DNA of 32,565 nucleotides from contig JAKEER010000217.1 in assembly GCA_022616615.1 (NCBI GenBank), positions 1 through 32,565 of the forward strand. The letters run 5' to 3'. Under the pieces are notes generated by a model. That model was not told the DNA's origin. It searched no databases and was given only the letters and a program-made list of their open reading frames with translations. The translations under genes and the position numbers were made by a program. Positions 8,637-16,639 of this stretch are shown piece after piece. Every line of letters begins with the position of its first letter. The stretch's first letter is position 1. Source of the stretch: Acidobacteriota bacterium (GTDB taxonomy: Bacteria > Acidobacteriota > Terriglobia > Versatilivoradales > Versatilivoraceae).

Positions 8637-8746
8637 TGGAGTTTGGACATTTTTGGTGGGCGCCAGGAAAGCCACCACTAGCCCGACCGGAAGGGAGGGC
8701 GTTGGGCCGCGGCCAGAATGCCCTCCCTTACGGCCGGGCTACTGAT
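8637..8746 (+). repeat. Palindromic intergenic element, family A, copy 1
   Basis: The copy consists of a left tail with TGGAGTTTGGACATTTTTGG, then a long imperfect hairpin. Its arms are TAGCCCGACCGGAAGGGAGG and CCTCCCTTACGGCCGGGCTA, with a GC-rich loop between. Two further copies with the same arms and a recognisable left tail are at 15262-15378 (inverted) and 26364-26471. It sits in the 364-bp divergent gap between the kinase and the DUF4091 gene. It has no coding capacity and is a REP- or MITE-like element. Confidence 0.85.
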
Positions 8747-8911
8747 GCGCTGGCTCCGCCACCGAGCCGATTCTTTCGTTAAGTTTCAATCTCTTCACAG
8801 CTCCCCTTCACTAAGGGGGACTTTGAACGTGGTCCGGTCCTAGCGCTGCAGGTGACAGTCTCCCCCAGCCTTCGTATGCTAAGATGACTTCCCGATTTCT
8901 GCTGCATTGTG

Positions 8912-10693
8912 ATGACACCCCGACACATGACGCACTTCCTAAAGCTTCTGGGACTCTTGGGCCTGGCGGGCTGGCTGTTCCACACTTCCTTGTCAAAGGC
9001 TCAGCGAGCCGAGTCTGCGGTGAAAGTCTGGGTGGAAGACCCACTCACGCGCGTTCAGCCAACGACTCCCGCCGGATCGAAGAAGGTGGTTGAGATCGCT
9101 GCCGCAAGGAACGAAGTGGAGTCGTTTCAGGTGATCGTTTCATCGCCCGGGCCGAAGCTGGAAGGTGTGCTAGCTTCGGTTTCGGATCTGAACGACGGCG
9201 CGGGCCATCGAATCTCTCAAACGCTCATCAAGCTGTACCGGCAGGAATACGTGTATCTTCGGAACCCCAGCCCCTATTCGAACGAGCCTCCCGGTTGGTG
9301 GCCCGATCCGTTGGTGCCTTTCTTTAACCCTTACGATGCTAAGCCGGTCTCGGCGATGCGCCTCACTCGTGAAGAAGAGAACGGCAAGGTTTCTTACAGA
9401 TTATCGGGTGCCCGCTTTGCTGGAAATGGCTTCACCGTCTGGCCTGGGAGAAACCAGCCGTTGTGGGCTGATGTCGCCGTTCCCGCAGACGCGGCAGCAG
9501 GCGCGTATCTGGGCACGTTTTCGATCCAACTGGCTGAGACGGGAGCCATTGAAATTCCCGTGAAGCTGAGGGTATGGGACTTCACCTTGTCTGACAAACT
9601 GCCGCTGACGACACAGTTCGGTAGTCTGGAGGGCGTCGCTGCCCGGCATGGCTTGTCCGAGGGAGTGCCGCAGGCGCTGAAGATTCAAGAGCGATATGCG
9701 GCGGCTTTGGAGGAACATCGCATCGCGGCGCCGATTCCCGCGGCCTTGCTTCCGGCAATCCGCGCCAATGGCTCCATCGACACAAAGAAGACTCACGAGG
9801 CGCTCAAGCGCTACCTGGCCACGCATCAAACGGGGCCCTTTCGCATTCCCACCTTTCCCTCGCTTGAATTCCAGGGCAAAGGGAAGAAAGCATTGGTGCG
9901 TTATCTGCAAGGCTTTTTCGCTTACTTGAAGACCAATGGGTGGGAGGAAGGCGCCTATTACTTTCCCGTCTCTGAACCCAACAGCAAGGAGGCCTACGAT
10001 CGCGTTCGAGCCTGCGCTCAAGTGGTACGCGAAGCGGAGCCGCGCATCCGTCTTGTGTGCACCGAACAACCCTACTCCCAGGACAGCTCCTGGGGAGATC
10101 TGCATGGAGCGGTTAATGTCTGGTGTCCGCTGTTCACCTTCTTTGACCCGGAGAGCGCGGCAAAAGCCCGCGAGCGAGGGGAAATTCTCTGGACGTACAC
10201 GGCTCTTTGTCAAAAGGCCCCACCCTATCACCCGGAATTTGCGACCGTAAGCGGACACCCAGGCATGTTCTGGCAAATCGATTTCCCCTTGCTGAACTAT
10301 CGCTTGCCACTTTGGCTGAACTGGCGTTACCAGGTCGAGGGCCTGCTCTACTGGTCAGCTGTTCACTGGAGCAATCCAGAGCGCGACGTCTGGACCGATC
10401 CGGGCTTTCGCAACCGTTACAACGGCGAAGGCTATCTCCTCTATCCGGGTACTGAGGCAGGTATTCCAGGACCGGTGCCGTCCTTGCGTCTCAAGGCGCT
10501 GCGCGACGGCCTGGAAGATTACGCCTACTTCAGTTTGCTGGCAGGTCTGGGCGAGGGCGATTTCGTCGAGAAAGAAACCGCTAAGGCTGCCAATTCCTGG
10601 TGGAAGTGGGAAGAAGACGCGGAGCGCATCTACGCGGTGAGATCGGCCATAGCTAAACGCATCCAGGAAAAACAGGCGAAACTGGCACCGTGA
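8912..10693 (+). CDS. Exported DUF4091 / GH123-like glycoside hydrolase-fold protein
   Basis: The protein has 593 residues if started at ATG 8912; a GTG at 8909 and an ATG at 8927 are also possible because no Shine-Dalgarno sequence is clear. A signal peptide (LLGLLGLAGWLF core) ends near SKA. An N-terminal beta-sandwich (about 35-215) contains ARNEVESFQVIV, typical of DUF4091 proteins. A TIM-barrel region follows, and the DUF4091 tail has LRLKALRDGLEDYAYFSLL. Family relatives include GH123 beta-N-acetylgalactosaminidases, whose catalytic pair is Asp-Glu. Here the equivalent loop appears to read PVSEPN, keeping Glu355 but with Ser354 in place of Asp. Activity on 2-acetamido sugars is therefore doubtful. 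It is secreted or periplasmic. Confidence 0.85.
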   Translation: MTPRHMTHFLKLLGLLGLAGWLFHTSLSKAQRAESAVKVWVEDPLTRVQPTTPAGSKKVVEIAAARNEVESFQVIVSSPGPKLEGVLASVSDLNDGAGHRISQTLIKLYRQEYVYLRNPSPYSNEPPGWWPDPLVPFFNPYDAKPVSAMRLTREEENGKVSYRLSGARFAGNGFTVWPGRNQPLWADVAVPADAAAGAYLGTFSIQLAETGAIEIPVKLRVWDFTLSDKLPLTTQFGSLEGVAARHGLSEGVPQALKIQERYAAALEEHRIAAPIPAALLPAIRANGSIDTKKTHEALKRYLATHQTGPFRIPTFPSLEFQGKGKKALVRYLQGFFAYLKTNGWEEGAYYFPVSEPNSKEAYDRVRACAQVVREAEPRIRLVCTEQPYSQDSSWGDLHGAVNVWCPLFTFFDPESAAKARERGEILWTYTALCQKAPPYHPEFATVSGHPGMFWQIDFPLLNYRLPLWLNWRYQVEGLLYWSAVHWSNPERDVWTDPGFRNRYNGEGYLLYPGTEAGIPGPVPSLRLKALRDGLEDYAYFSLLAGLGEGDFVEKETAKAANSWWKWEEDAERIYAVRSAIAKRIQEKQAKLAP

Positions 10694-10825
10694 GATTGTC
10701 TGGGAGAGTTCCCCATGCCAATTGCCAGTGCCACAACCGGTGAGAATAATCGTCCGCTCTTTGGACAAAGGGGACTTCGGGAGGGTGGTGCGCTCGAAAC
10801 CTCCGCAATCCTCCCCCAAACCCCT

Positions 10826-10956
10826 GAAGCTGTGAAAAAATTCAAGGGTAGGGAAGCGCTGCTGCGCGTCCGCGACGCTAAACCCAACACGGACGCGGAG
10901 CACCGCGTCCCTACCGGATCAGGTTTGTGCGCCCGAGCGAATGTTTTCACAGCCTT
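10826..10956 (+). repeat. MITE-like element with CTGTGAAAA ends, family B, copy 1
   Basis: The ends are AAGCTGTGAAAAAATTC and GAATGTTTTCACAG, near-perfect terminal inverted repeats. An internal palindrome opens with GGTAGGG and closes with CGCGTCCCTACC. A second copy at 20104-20233 has the same ends and most internal words, in the same orientation. It lies in the 323-bp gap between the DUF4091 and peptidase genes. No open frame is apparent, so it depends on a transposase elsewhere if it moves. The upstream flank 10694-10825 also holds CCCCTT/AAGGGG-type repeat words. Confidence 0.8.
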
Positions 10957-11016
10957 CCCTGTACAAAAGGGGAACACCTGATCCATTCCTAATCACTATC
11001 GTGGGAGACACTTCGA

Positions 11017-13152
11017 ATGAGACAAACGGATTTCATGAGTTCTTCGCGCAAGGTTCCATTTCACCCTGTTCTCGTTGGGTTGTTCCTGGCTTGCTCGGGA
11101 ATGCTAGTCTTCCCGCAGTCACTCTCACCCAAACACCGCATCACTCATGAAGACATTTGGCTGATGAAGCGCGTGGGTGCGCCGGTTCCGAGCCCTGATG
11201 GGAAGTGGGTTGTGTTTTCGGTTACCGAACCGGCCTATGAGGAGAAGGATCAAGCTTCAGATCTATGGATTGTTCCAGGCGATGGCCGTGCCAAGCCCAG
11301 ACGGCTCACTCACAGTCAAGGTGCCGAAAGCGGCGCTGCCTGGAGCCCTGACAGCCGCAAACTGGCCTTTACGGCAAAGCGGGAAGGCGACGAGGTCAAT
11401 CAAGCTTACGTGATGGACTTGGCATCGGGTGGTGAAGCCATGAGGGTCACCTCACTGTCCACGACTGTGGCGTCGCCGGGATGGAGCCCTGACGGGAAAA
11501 TGTTGCTATTCGCTAGCACGGTTTTTCCGGAGGCTATGGATGACGAAGCTAACCGGAAGGGGGCAGCCGAGCGCAAAGCCCGGAAATACAAGGCTAGAGT
11601 CTACGAAGGGTTTCCCATCCGTCGCTGGGACAAGTGGCTCGACGATACTCAGATTCATCTTTTCGTTCAGAGCCTGGACCCCCCAGGCAAAGCAAAGGAT
11701 CTGCTGGCCGGGACAAAGCTCGTCGCAGAGCCAGGCTTCGCCGGTAAGTCGGCGGACACTGGTCAGGACCTCGAAGCGATTTGGGCTCCTGACGGGCAGT
11801 CCATTATCTTCACCGCAACCAAGGTGAAAAACACCGCGGCTTATGCCCGAGGCAACACACATCTCTATCAAGTCAGCATACAGGGTGGCGAGCCGAAGCA
11901 ACTGACGACAGGCAGTGACAGCCATGCAAGACCGGCCTTTTTGCCGGATGGCAAGGCTCTTTACTTTGCCATCACCCGCGAAGGCGAAAAGGTCTACAAC
12001 CTGGATCGCCTTGCGCGTTTGCCCTGGCCGCAACTGGGCCAGCCATCGGTTCTCTCAGCCGCTTTTGACCGTTCCGTCGGAAATTTTGCTTTCTCTCCCG
12101 ATAGCCGCACGGCCTATCTGCTGGCTGAGGAAGCCGGGTACGAGAAGCTTTTCTTCGTTCCTGCCCAGGGTGGCGAGGTGCGGCCAGCGTTGGAGACGGA
12201 GCGAGGAGCCTACACGAATCTGGCGATCCCGGGGAAGGCGTCAAGCACGTTGCTGCTGGCCAACTGGGAAAGCGCGGTGAATCCAGCGGAACTGGTACGC
12301 ATTGATCCTTCTCAGAAGAAGCACCTGGGTCTCACTTCCTTCAATAGTGAGCGGGCGGCGGCGATCGATTGGGAGCCTGTCGAGCAGTTCTGGTTTACCA
12401 GCCAGGATGGGCGAAAGATCCACAGCATGCTGGCGCTGCCGCCCGAGCTTGACCGAAACAGGAAGTATCCCCTCCTGGTCCTCATCCATGGCGGGCCGCA
12501 CAGCATGTGGCGTGACCAATTCTTTCTGCGCTGGAATTATCATTTGCTGGCCCGCCCCGGTTATGTGGTGCTGCTGACCAACTACACAGGTTCAACTGGC
12601 TTTGGTGAGAAGTTTGCGCAGGACATCCAACTCGATCCTTTTGGCCGCTGCAGCCGCGAAATCAACGAAGCGGCCGACGAAGCCATTCAGCGCTATCCCT
12701 TCATCGACGGCAACCGCCAAGCTGCGGCAGGTGCCAGTTATGGCGGGCACCTGACGAACTGGCTGCAGGCAACCACGAGTCGCTATCGCTGCCTCGTCAG
12801 TCACGCCGGACTCATCAATTTGGAGTCGCAGTGGGGCACCAGCGACACAATCTATCTTCGAGAACTGAACAATGGGGGCCCGGTTTGGGAGCAGGGCAAG
12901 GTTTGGCGAGAGCAGAACCCGATTCGCTACGCGAAGAATTTTCGCACGCCGATGCTGCTGACAGTGGGCGAAAATGACTTTCGCGTGCCGCTCAATCAGA
13001 CGCTTGAGAATTGGAGTGTGCTCCAGCGGCTCCGTATTCCTAGCCGTCTGATTGTTTTCCCGGAGGAGAACCACTGGATACAAAAAGGCGAGAACAGCCG
13101 GTTTTTTTATCAGGAGCTTCACGCCTGGTTGAAGAAGTATCTGTCGCAATGA
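11017..13152 (+). CDS. Exported S9 family (prolyl oligopeptidase-type) serine peptidase
   Basis: The 711-residue protein starts at ATG 11017 with GGAGA eight bases upstream. A signal peptide ends near FPQS at about residue 35. Residues 45-430 form a beta-propeller with repeated SPDGK/SPDSR blade motifs at several sites. Residues 455-711 form an alpha/beta-hydrolase. The catalytic triad is visible: Ser574 in GASYGG, Asp654 in GENDFR, His686 in EENHW; the HGGP oxyanion motif is also present. Length and layout match dipeptidyl/acylaminoacyl peptidases of family S9C. It probably hydrolyses short peptides outside the cytoplasm, feeding peptide uptake. It follows the DUF4091 gene at 323 bp and likely has its own promoter. 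Confidence 0.95.
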   Translation: MRQTDFMSSSRKVPFHPVLVGLFLACSGMLVFPQSLSPKHRITHEDIWLMKRVGAPVPSPDGKWVVFSVTEPAYEEKDQASDLWIVPGDGRAKPRRLTHSQGAESGAAWSPDSRKLAFTAKREGDEVNQAYVMDLASGGEAMRVTSLSTTVASPGWSPDGKMLLFASTVFPEAMDDEANRKGAAERKARKYKARVYEGFPIRRWDKWLDDTQIHLFVQSLDPPGKAKDLLAGTKLVAEPGFAGKSADTGQDLEAIWAPDGQSIIFTATKVKNTAAYARGNTHLYQVSIQGGEPKQLTTGSDSHARPAFLPDGKALYFAITREGEKVYNLDRLARLPWPQLGQPSVLSAAFDRSVGNFAFSPDSRTAYLLAEEAGYEKLFFVPAQGGEVRPALETERGAYTNLAIPGKASSTLLLANWESAVNPAELVRIDPSQKKHLGLTSFNSERAAAIDWEPVEQFWFTSQDGRKIHSMLALPPELDRNRKYPLLVLIHGGPHSMWRDQFFLRWNYHLLARPGYVVLLTNYTGSTGFGEKFAQDIQLDPFGRCSREINEAADEAIQRYPFIDGNRQAAAGASYGGHLTNWLQATTSRYRCLVSHAGLINLESQWGTSDTIYLRELNNGGPVWEQGKVWREQNPIRYAKNFRTPMLLTVGENDFRVPLNQTLENWSVLQRLRIPSRLIVFPEENHWIQKGENSRFFYQELHAWLKKYLSQ

Positions 13153-13167
13153 CTGACGGAAAAATCA

Positions 13168-13660
13168 AACCGCGAAGACGCGAAGAGCGCGAAGAAGGTG
13201 AAGGTCCGAGGACGGGTCTTGTCAGCAGTGCCTCATTGGGCGGGTTGGATGGTTGAGAACGACGCGACTGATCCCATCTCGAAGCAACAATACGTTCCAA
13301 TTGATCAGAAAACCGAGCGACAGACCGGTAAGCTTCAAGTACGTTATCATCTGAGCCTGATGAATCGGCAAGATCTTTTCCACTGTCTTGTTCTCTACCA
13401 GAATCAAACCATCCACTCTCATATCTAGCCGATAACCCACTTCGACTACTACGCCATCGTATTCCAAAGGCAAGGGAACTTCGCAATCGACGTGATGTTG
13501 CCTCTTCCTCAGGTCGTGTGCCAGGCATGCTTGATAAGCCGATTCCAACAGACCCGGCCCTAGAGTGCGATGTACCTGAATCGCTGCATCGACAAGATCG
13601 TGCGCCGCTTTCTCAACGTCCATGGCCTTCTTCGCGCCTTCGCGGTTCGCCTTTCGCGCC
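13168..13660. mobile_element. Inverted-repeat cassette carrying the GxxExxY gene
   Basis: The left end has AACCGCGAAGACGCGAAGAG followed by CGCGAAGAAGG (13168-13198). The right end reads CCTTCTTCGCGCCTTCGCGG (13626-13645) and continues TTCGCCTTTCGCGCC to 13660, so the ends are inverted copies of each other built from GCGAAG units. Between them lies a single gene, and little else fits in the unit. This suggests a self-contained cassette inserted between the peptidase and the DUF1080-ThuA gene, whose stop codon is only six bases away. No transposase and no clear target-site duplication were found. Confidence 0.6.
13222..13623 (-). CDS. GxxExxY protein (PD-(D/E)XK nuclease superfamily)
   Basis: The 133-residue protein has the family-naming motif GLLESAY (residues 24-30) after the helix AAHDLVDAAIQVHRTLGPG. 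The nuclease-like core follows: EVGYRLDMRVDG with Asp71, then LVENK with Glu77 and Lys79, then HQAQMITYL with Gln89. This fits a PD-(D/E)XK fold with active-site residues intact; the length is typical. Its biological role is not established. Family members are commonly found as isolated genes surrounded by simple repeats in environmental bacteria, and here the gene is bounded by inverted GCGAAG-rich repeats. The last codons run into repeat-adjacent sequence, so the natural C-terminus may be altered. Confidence 0.9.
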   Translation of the reverse strand: MDVEKAAHDLVDAAIQVHRTLGPGLLESAYQACLAHDLRKRQHHVDCEVPLPLEYDGVVVEVGYRLDMRVDGLILVENKTVEKILPIHQAQMITYLKLTGLSLGFLINWNVLLLRDGISRVVLNHPTRPMRHC

Positions 13661-13665
13661 GCCGG

Positions 13666-15189
13666 CTACTTCTGCTGCGGCTTGGGATCGAGGTTCATCT
13701 GCAATTCTTCTGCAGTGACGCTGGATTGGACGCCGCCGGCCGGCACTTCCAGATGAGCAGTCCATAGCAGTGCATTCAGAAGCAGCTTGCGGAAGTTCTC
13801 GTTCCCCCAGTTCTTGTGAGTGTGGCCGCCGGTGAAACCGACGCCACGACCCTTGTCGGGTCGCTCAACAGCCCACATCAGGATTTCGTCGCGCCCCTTG
13901 GCCGCCACAATGTGCGGATAGGGGCCGCGTGGGGAAGAGGTCTTGCCTTGCCGGTCTTGATCCGAAGGTTTGGCCACCAGAATGGGCGTCACATCCTTCA
14001 TTCCGGGGCGAAAACGCATGTTGTAATACCATTCGTCGCGAATCTTGAACGGTGTGACGCCGCGCGCGATCGGGTGTTTGGGCAGGCTCTTGATGTCTGC
14101 ATCCCAGTGCGGATTGGTCGAAAAGAGGTGCTCGTAGTATCCGCCAATCCACTGCAGAAACTCCGGCCCCCCCTTCTCTTTGGGCACTTCCACAGCATAG
14201 TGCGCACAGACTAGGCCGGTCCCTTTCTTCATGAGTTGGCCGATCTGTTGAAGATGGTCTTCCTGAATGACGGGATGCTTCGCCCCGCCATCCATGAACA
14301 GCAGGATGGTATCTGCGCCATCAAAAGCGGTGGGATCTTTGGGCCATCCGTTGAGGTAGACGCTGGACTGAACTGCAGGCTGGCCGTCGAGACACCTCTT
14401 GAGCAGAAGACTGCCCGCGTTGAATTCGTGGTCTCCTGCAGCGTGGCTGGGCGTGCCGGCAACCAGAACCATTCGCTTTTTGCCCTCGGGTTTCAGCCGC
14501 TTCAATTGGATATTCTTGAACTGAACCAGCATGGGCGGCCCGGCGTGCAACTGCAGCCCGAGAATGCCCGAAGCAGAACGCTTTTCGGGCTGCTCATCGG
14601 TCACTTCGGATGTCACTCGCCCGTTAATCTTGTGAACCAGGTGATTCCCTAGCGCAACGACAACATAGTCGTTCCAGTCTTCGTTCTTGATCGCAGCCTG
14701 AATCTCATCCGACTGCCCCAGCGATCCCACGACCTTCGGCTTCCCGTCGGCGCCCACGACGGTCTTTTCGCCACGCTTGGCTAGAACCCCACGGCCCTTT
14801 TCCTCGTAGACAATCCCAGAGAACATTTTGCCGGCCTCGAAATCCGCCTGGTATCCGCCGGCAACCCAATTGCCGATGTCACGACTGCGGTACTGGATTC
14901 CAGAGTTGCCGCCGACAATCCGGTAGGAAAGCCTCAGCTCGAAGTCTTCGACAGTGCCATTTCTCCAGATCAGGAATGTGTTCCCCTGAGTTGGATTGTC
15001 AGCCGTCGTCTGGCCCGTGATAACTCCATCTTTCACCGACCAGAACTTGGGATTACCATCCCAGCCGGAAAGGTCCTGGCCGTTGAACAAGCTCTTGAAC
15101 CCGGCAGGATCCTCAGCAGCAAGACTGCTGGCGCTGAAAGACCCAGCCAACAACGGCATGAGACACAGAATGAGAATTCGTTTGGTCAT
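13666..15189 (-). CDS. Exported DUF1080 plus ThuA-like two-domain protein
   Basis: The 507-residue protein has a signal peptide (MTKRILILCLMPLLAG core, cut near SLAA-ED at residue 25). The DUF1080 / 3-keto-disaccharide hydrolase domain spans about 31-231 (FKSLFNGQDLSGWDG, then GNSGIQYRSR, then GLQLHAGPPMLVQFKNI). The ThuA-like domain spans about 239-480 (VLVAGTPSHAAGDHEFNAG, later RDEWYYNMRF and GGHTHKNW). DUF1080 proteins are concanavalin-like folds, some of which cleave 3-keto-glycosides. ThuA is linked to 3-keto-trehalose/sucrose use. The natural fusion suggests both act on the same extracytoplasmic sugar. The epimerase-family gene lies upstream on the same strand (308-bp gap with repeats). 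The stop codon abuts the GxxExxY cassette. Confidence 0.9.
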   Translation of the reverse strand: MTKRILILCLMPLLAGSFSASSLAAEDPAGFKSLFNGQDLSGWDGNPKFWSVKDGVITGQTTADNPTQGNTFLIWRNGTVEDFELRLSYRIVGGNSGIQYRSRDIGNWVAGGYQADFEAGKMFSGIVYEEKGRGVLAKRGEKTVVGADGKPKVVGSLGQSDEIQAAIKNEDWNDYVVVALGNHLVHKINGRVTSEVTDEQPEKRSASGILGLQLHAGPPMLVQFKNIQLKRLKPEGKKRMVLVAGTPSHAAGDHEFNAGSLLLKRCLDGQPAVQSSVYLNGWPKDPTAFDGADTILLFMDGGAKHPVIQEDHLQQIGQLMKKGTGLVCAHYAVEVPKEKGGPEFLQWIGGYYEHLFSTNPHWDADIKSLPKHPIARGVTPFKIRDEWYYNMRFRPGMKDVTPILVAKPSDQDRQGKTSSPRGPYPHIVAAKGRDEILMWAVERPDKGRGVGFTGGHTHKNWGNENFRKLLLNALLWTAHLEVPAGGVQSSVTAEELQMNLDPKPQQK

Positions 15190-15216
15190 TTGAGATTTCT
15201 CGCTTGGGGTTGAAGG

Positions 15217-15427
15217 GTGGCAGCGGCATCCTGCCGCTGCAGCGCTGGTGGAGCCAGTGTTATCAGTAGCCCGACCGTAAGGGAGGGCATCCCAGCCAAG
15301 GTGTAACGCCCTCCCTTACGATCGGGCTACTGATGGCTGTCCTGAGTGAGTGCCACTCCAAAAAATGTCCAAACTCCAGGCCGCGGGGTGCTGCCGCTGC
15401 AGACCAGCGGCTGGAACCCGCTGCCAC
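15217..15427. repeat. Composite repeat: GC-rich inverted repeat enclosing family A copy 2
   Basis: Outer arms are GTGGCAGCGGCATCCTGCCG (15217-15236) and CCAGCGGCTGGAACCCGCTG continuing to CCAC (15404-15427); the second is an inverted match of the first. Inside lies family A copy 2 (15262-15378, inverted): ATCAGTAGCCCGACCGTAAG, the paired arm, and the tail CCAAAAAATGTCCAAACTCC. The unit fills most of the 308-bp gap between the two minus-strand sugar genes and could impede read-through. Confidence 0.75.
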
Positions 15428-15497
15428 TGTGGCTGCCAATCTAAGGCACGCAAGGATGGAGGCTTCTCAACCCCCATCTCTTGATTACAGCCAGGGT

Positions 15498-16343
15498 CTA
15501 CTTCAAAGCTTTCTTCAAAAACTTCAGTCCTTTGATCGCGATGTCGTTCTTGTTCGGTTCCATCTTCCGCCAGATCGAAGCCGCTTTGGCAATTACCAGC
15601 ACCTCGGGAGTGAACGACTCGATCACGACATCGCCCTTGTAGCCAATTTTCCTGAGGGCTTTTGCGATGCTTTTCCAGTGGATGTGATCGTTGCCCGGAG
15701 TGCCGCGGTCGCTGCCGCAAGCATGAAAATGCCCCAGCATCTTCCCGGCTTTGCGGATGGCTCTAGCGGGCTCTTTTTCCTCGATGTTCATATGGAAGGT
15801 ATCCAAATGGATGGACAGCGCCGGACTGCGCACGTCTTTTATCATCTGAATCGCCTGATCGCAGGTATTGATAAAATCGGTCTCGAAGCGGTTCAGCGGT
15901 TCCAGGGCAATCATCTTTTTTTTCCTTTGCGCGTACCTGCAAACCGTCTTCAGATGCTGTACCACCTGCTTCCATTGTGCTTTGCGCTCTTTTTCAGGAA
16001 CAAATTCAGCGCGTCCGACAGCCGAATAGATCGGGCCAACGAGAACGGGGGCATCGAGGATTACCATCATGTCGATCAGCTTGTGAATATAATCGAGGCT
16101 GCCTTGTTGCTCCTCCGGAGTGCCGCGCAAATCCCGGCCTGGCCCGAAAGCTCCACACAGCGTGCCGCAGACCAGGCCGTTGCGTTTCAGTTCCGACTTG
16201 ACGTAGGCTGGGTCGATGTGCGACTCATGCTCGACGGCGATCTCCACCGAATCAAATCCCCAGGACTTGAAAGTTTTAAACCACTTGGTGCTGTCGTCGG
16301 TGAAGGGAGAAGTGAACAGAAACGTGTTGATTCCGAATCGCAT
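15498..16343 (-). CDS. Ketose 3-epimerase-type sugar isomerase (D-tagatose 3-epimerase family TIM barrel)
   Basis: The 281-residue AP-endonuclease-2/xylose-isomerase-like TIM barrel starts at ATG 16343 with GAGGT seven bases upstream. Metal ligands can be placed at Glu148, Asp181, His207 and Glu242. Their spacing (33, 26, 35) equals that of Pseudomonas cichorii D-tagatose 3-epimerase (Glu152, Asp185, His211, Glu246, from memory). Glu154 and Arg213 match substrate-contact positions. The enzyme should bind a divalent metal and epimerise a free keto-sugar at C3, or act on a related keto-sugar intermediate; the precise substrate is inferred only. The start is cytoplasmic, with no signal peptide. 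Its neighbours, the DUF1080-ThuA protein and a divergent GMC dehydrogenase, suggest a keto-sugar pathway. Confidence 0.88.
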   Translation of the reverse strand: MRFGINTFLFTSPFTDDSTKWFKTFKSWGFDSVEIAVEHESHIDPAYVKSELKRNGLVCGTLCGAFGPGRDLRGTPEEQQGSLDYIHKLIDMMVILDAPVLVGPIYSAVGRAEFVPEKERKAQWKQVVQHLKTVCRYAQRKKKMIALEPLNRFETDFINTCDQAIQMIKDVRSPALSIHLDTFHMNIEEKEPARAIRKAGKMLGHFHACGSDRGTPGNDHIHWKSIAKALRKIGYKGDVVIESFTPEVLVIAKAASIWRKMEPNKNDIAIKGLKFLKKALK

Positions 16344-16453
16344 AGCAAGACCTCGATGGATTTTAGATGAACCAAACCTGCATTTTGGAAGGCGTTATTT
16401 AACCACCAAGGCCAGGCTGGCGCAAAAGAATTTCTGCGGCGGAGATAGCACAG

Positions 16454-16516
16454 GGTGTCCTCAGCCCGCCGCCGCAGTGGAGGACACCGACAGGGCGCGG
16501 TGAGGGCACCGCACCC
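16454..16516. repeat. Paired hairpins in the divergent gap 16344-16639
   Basis: GGTGTCCTC (16454-16462) pairs with GAGGACACC (16480-16488) around a CCGCCGCCGC loop. It is followed by a second dyad, GGGCGCGGTG...CACCGCACCC (16493-16516). Such units are common dispersed repeats in this type of genome. They sit between the divergent epimerase and lipoprotein genes. No convincing promoter was identified in the gap. Confidence 0.5.
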
Positions 16517-16639
16517 TACCCTTGAATTACTGCGTGCGGACAACGCATCGCAGGGAGCCGCCATCTGAGCGAACTGTGACAGACTGCATCTGAACAATCA
16601 GCCGCGAGTTTGTCTGCTTCTCGCGGCAGGAGGAATCGC

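Noticed and set aside
13168-13198. GCGAAG-unit tandem taken as a CRISPR or tandem array
   Set aside because: Units are only 6-10 bp without spacers, and an inverted counterpart at 13626-13660 shows it is a terminal inverted repeat.
15333-16370. A 345-codon plus-strand open frame antisense to the epimerase gene
   Set aside because: It mirrors the codon structure of the minus-strand enzyme, has no family resemblance, and the minus frame has complete catalytic motifs and a Shine-Dalgarno site.
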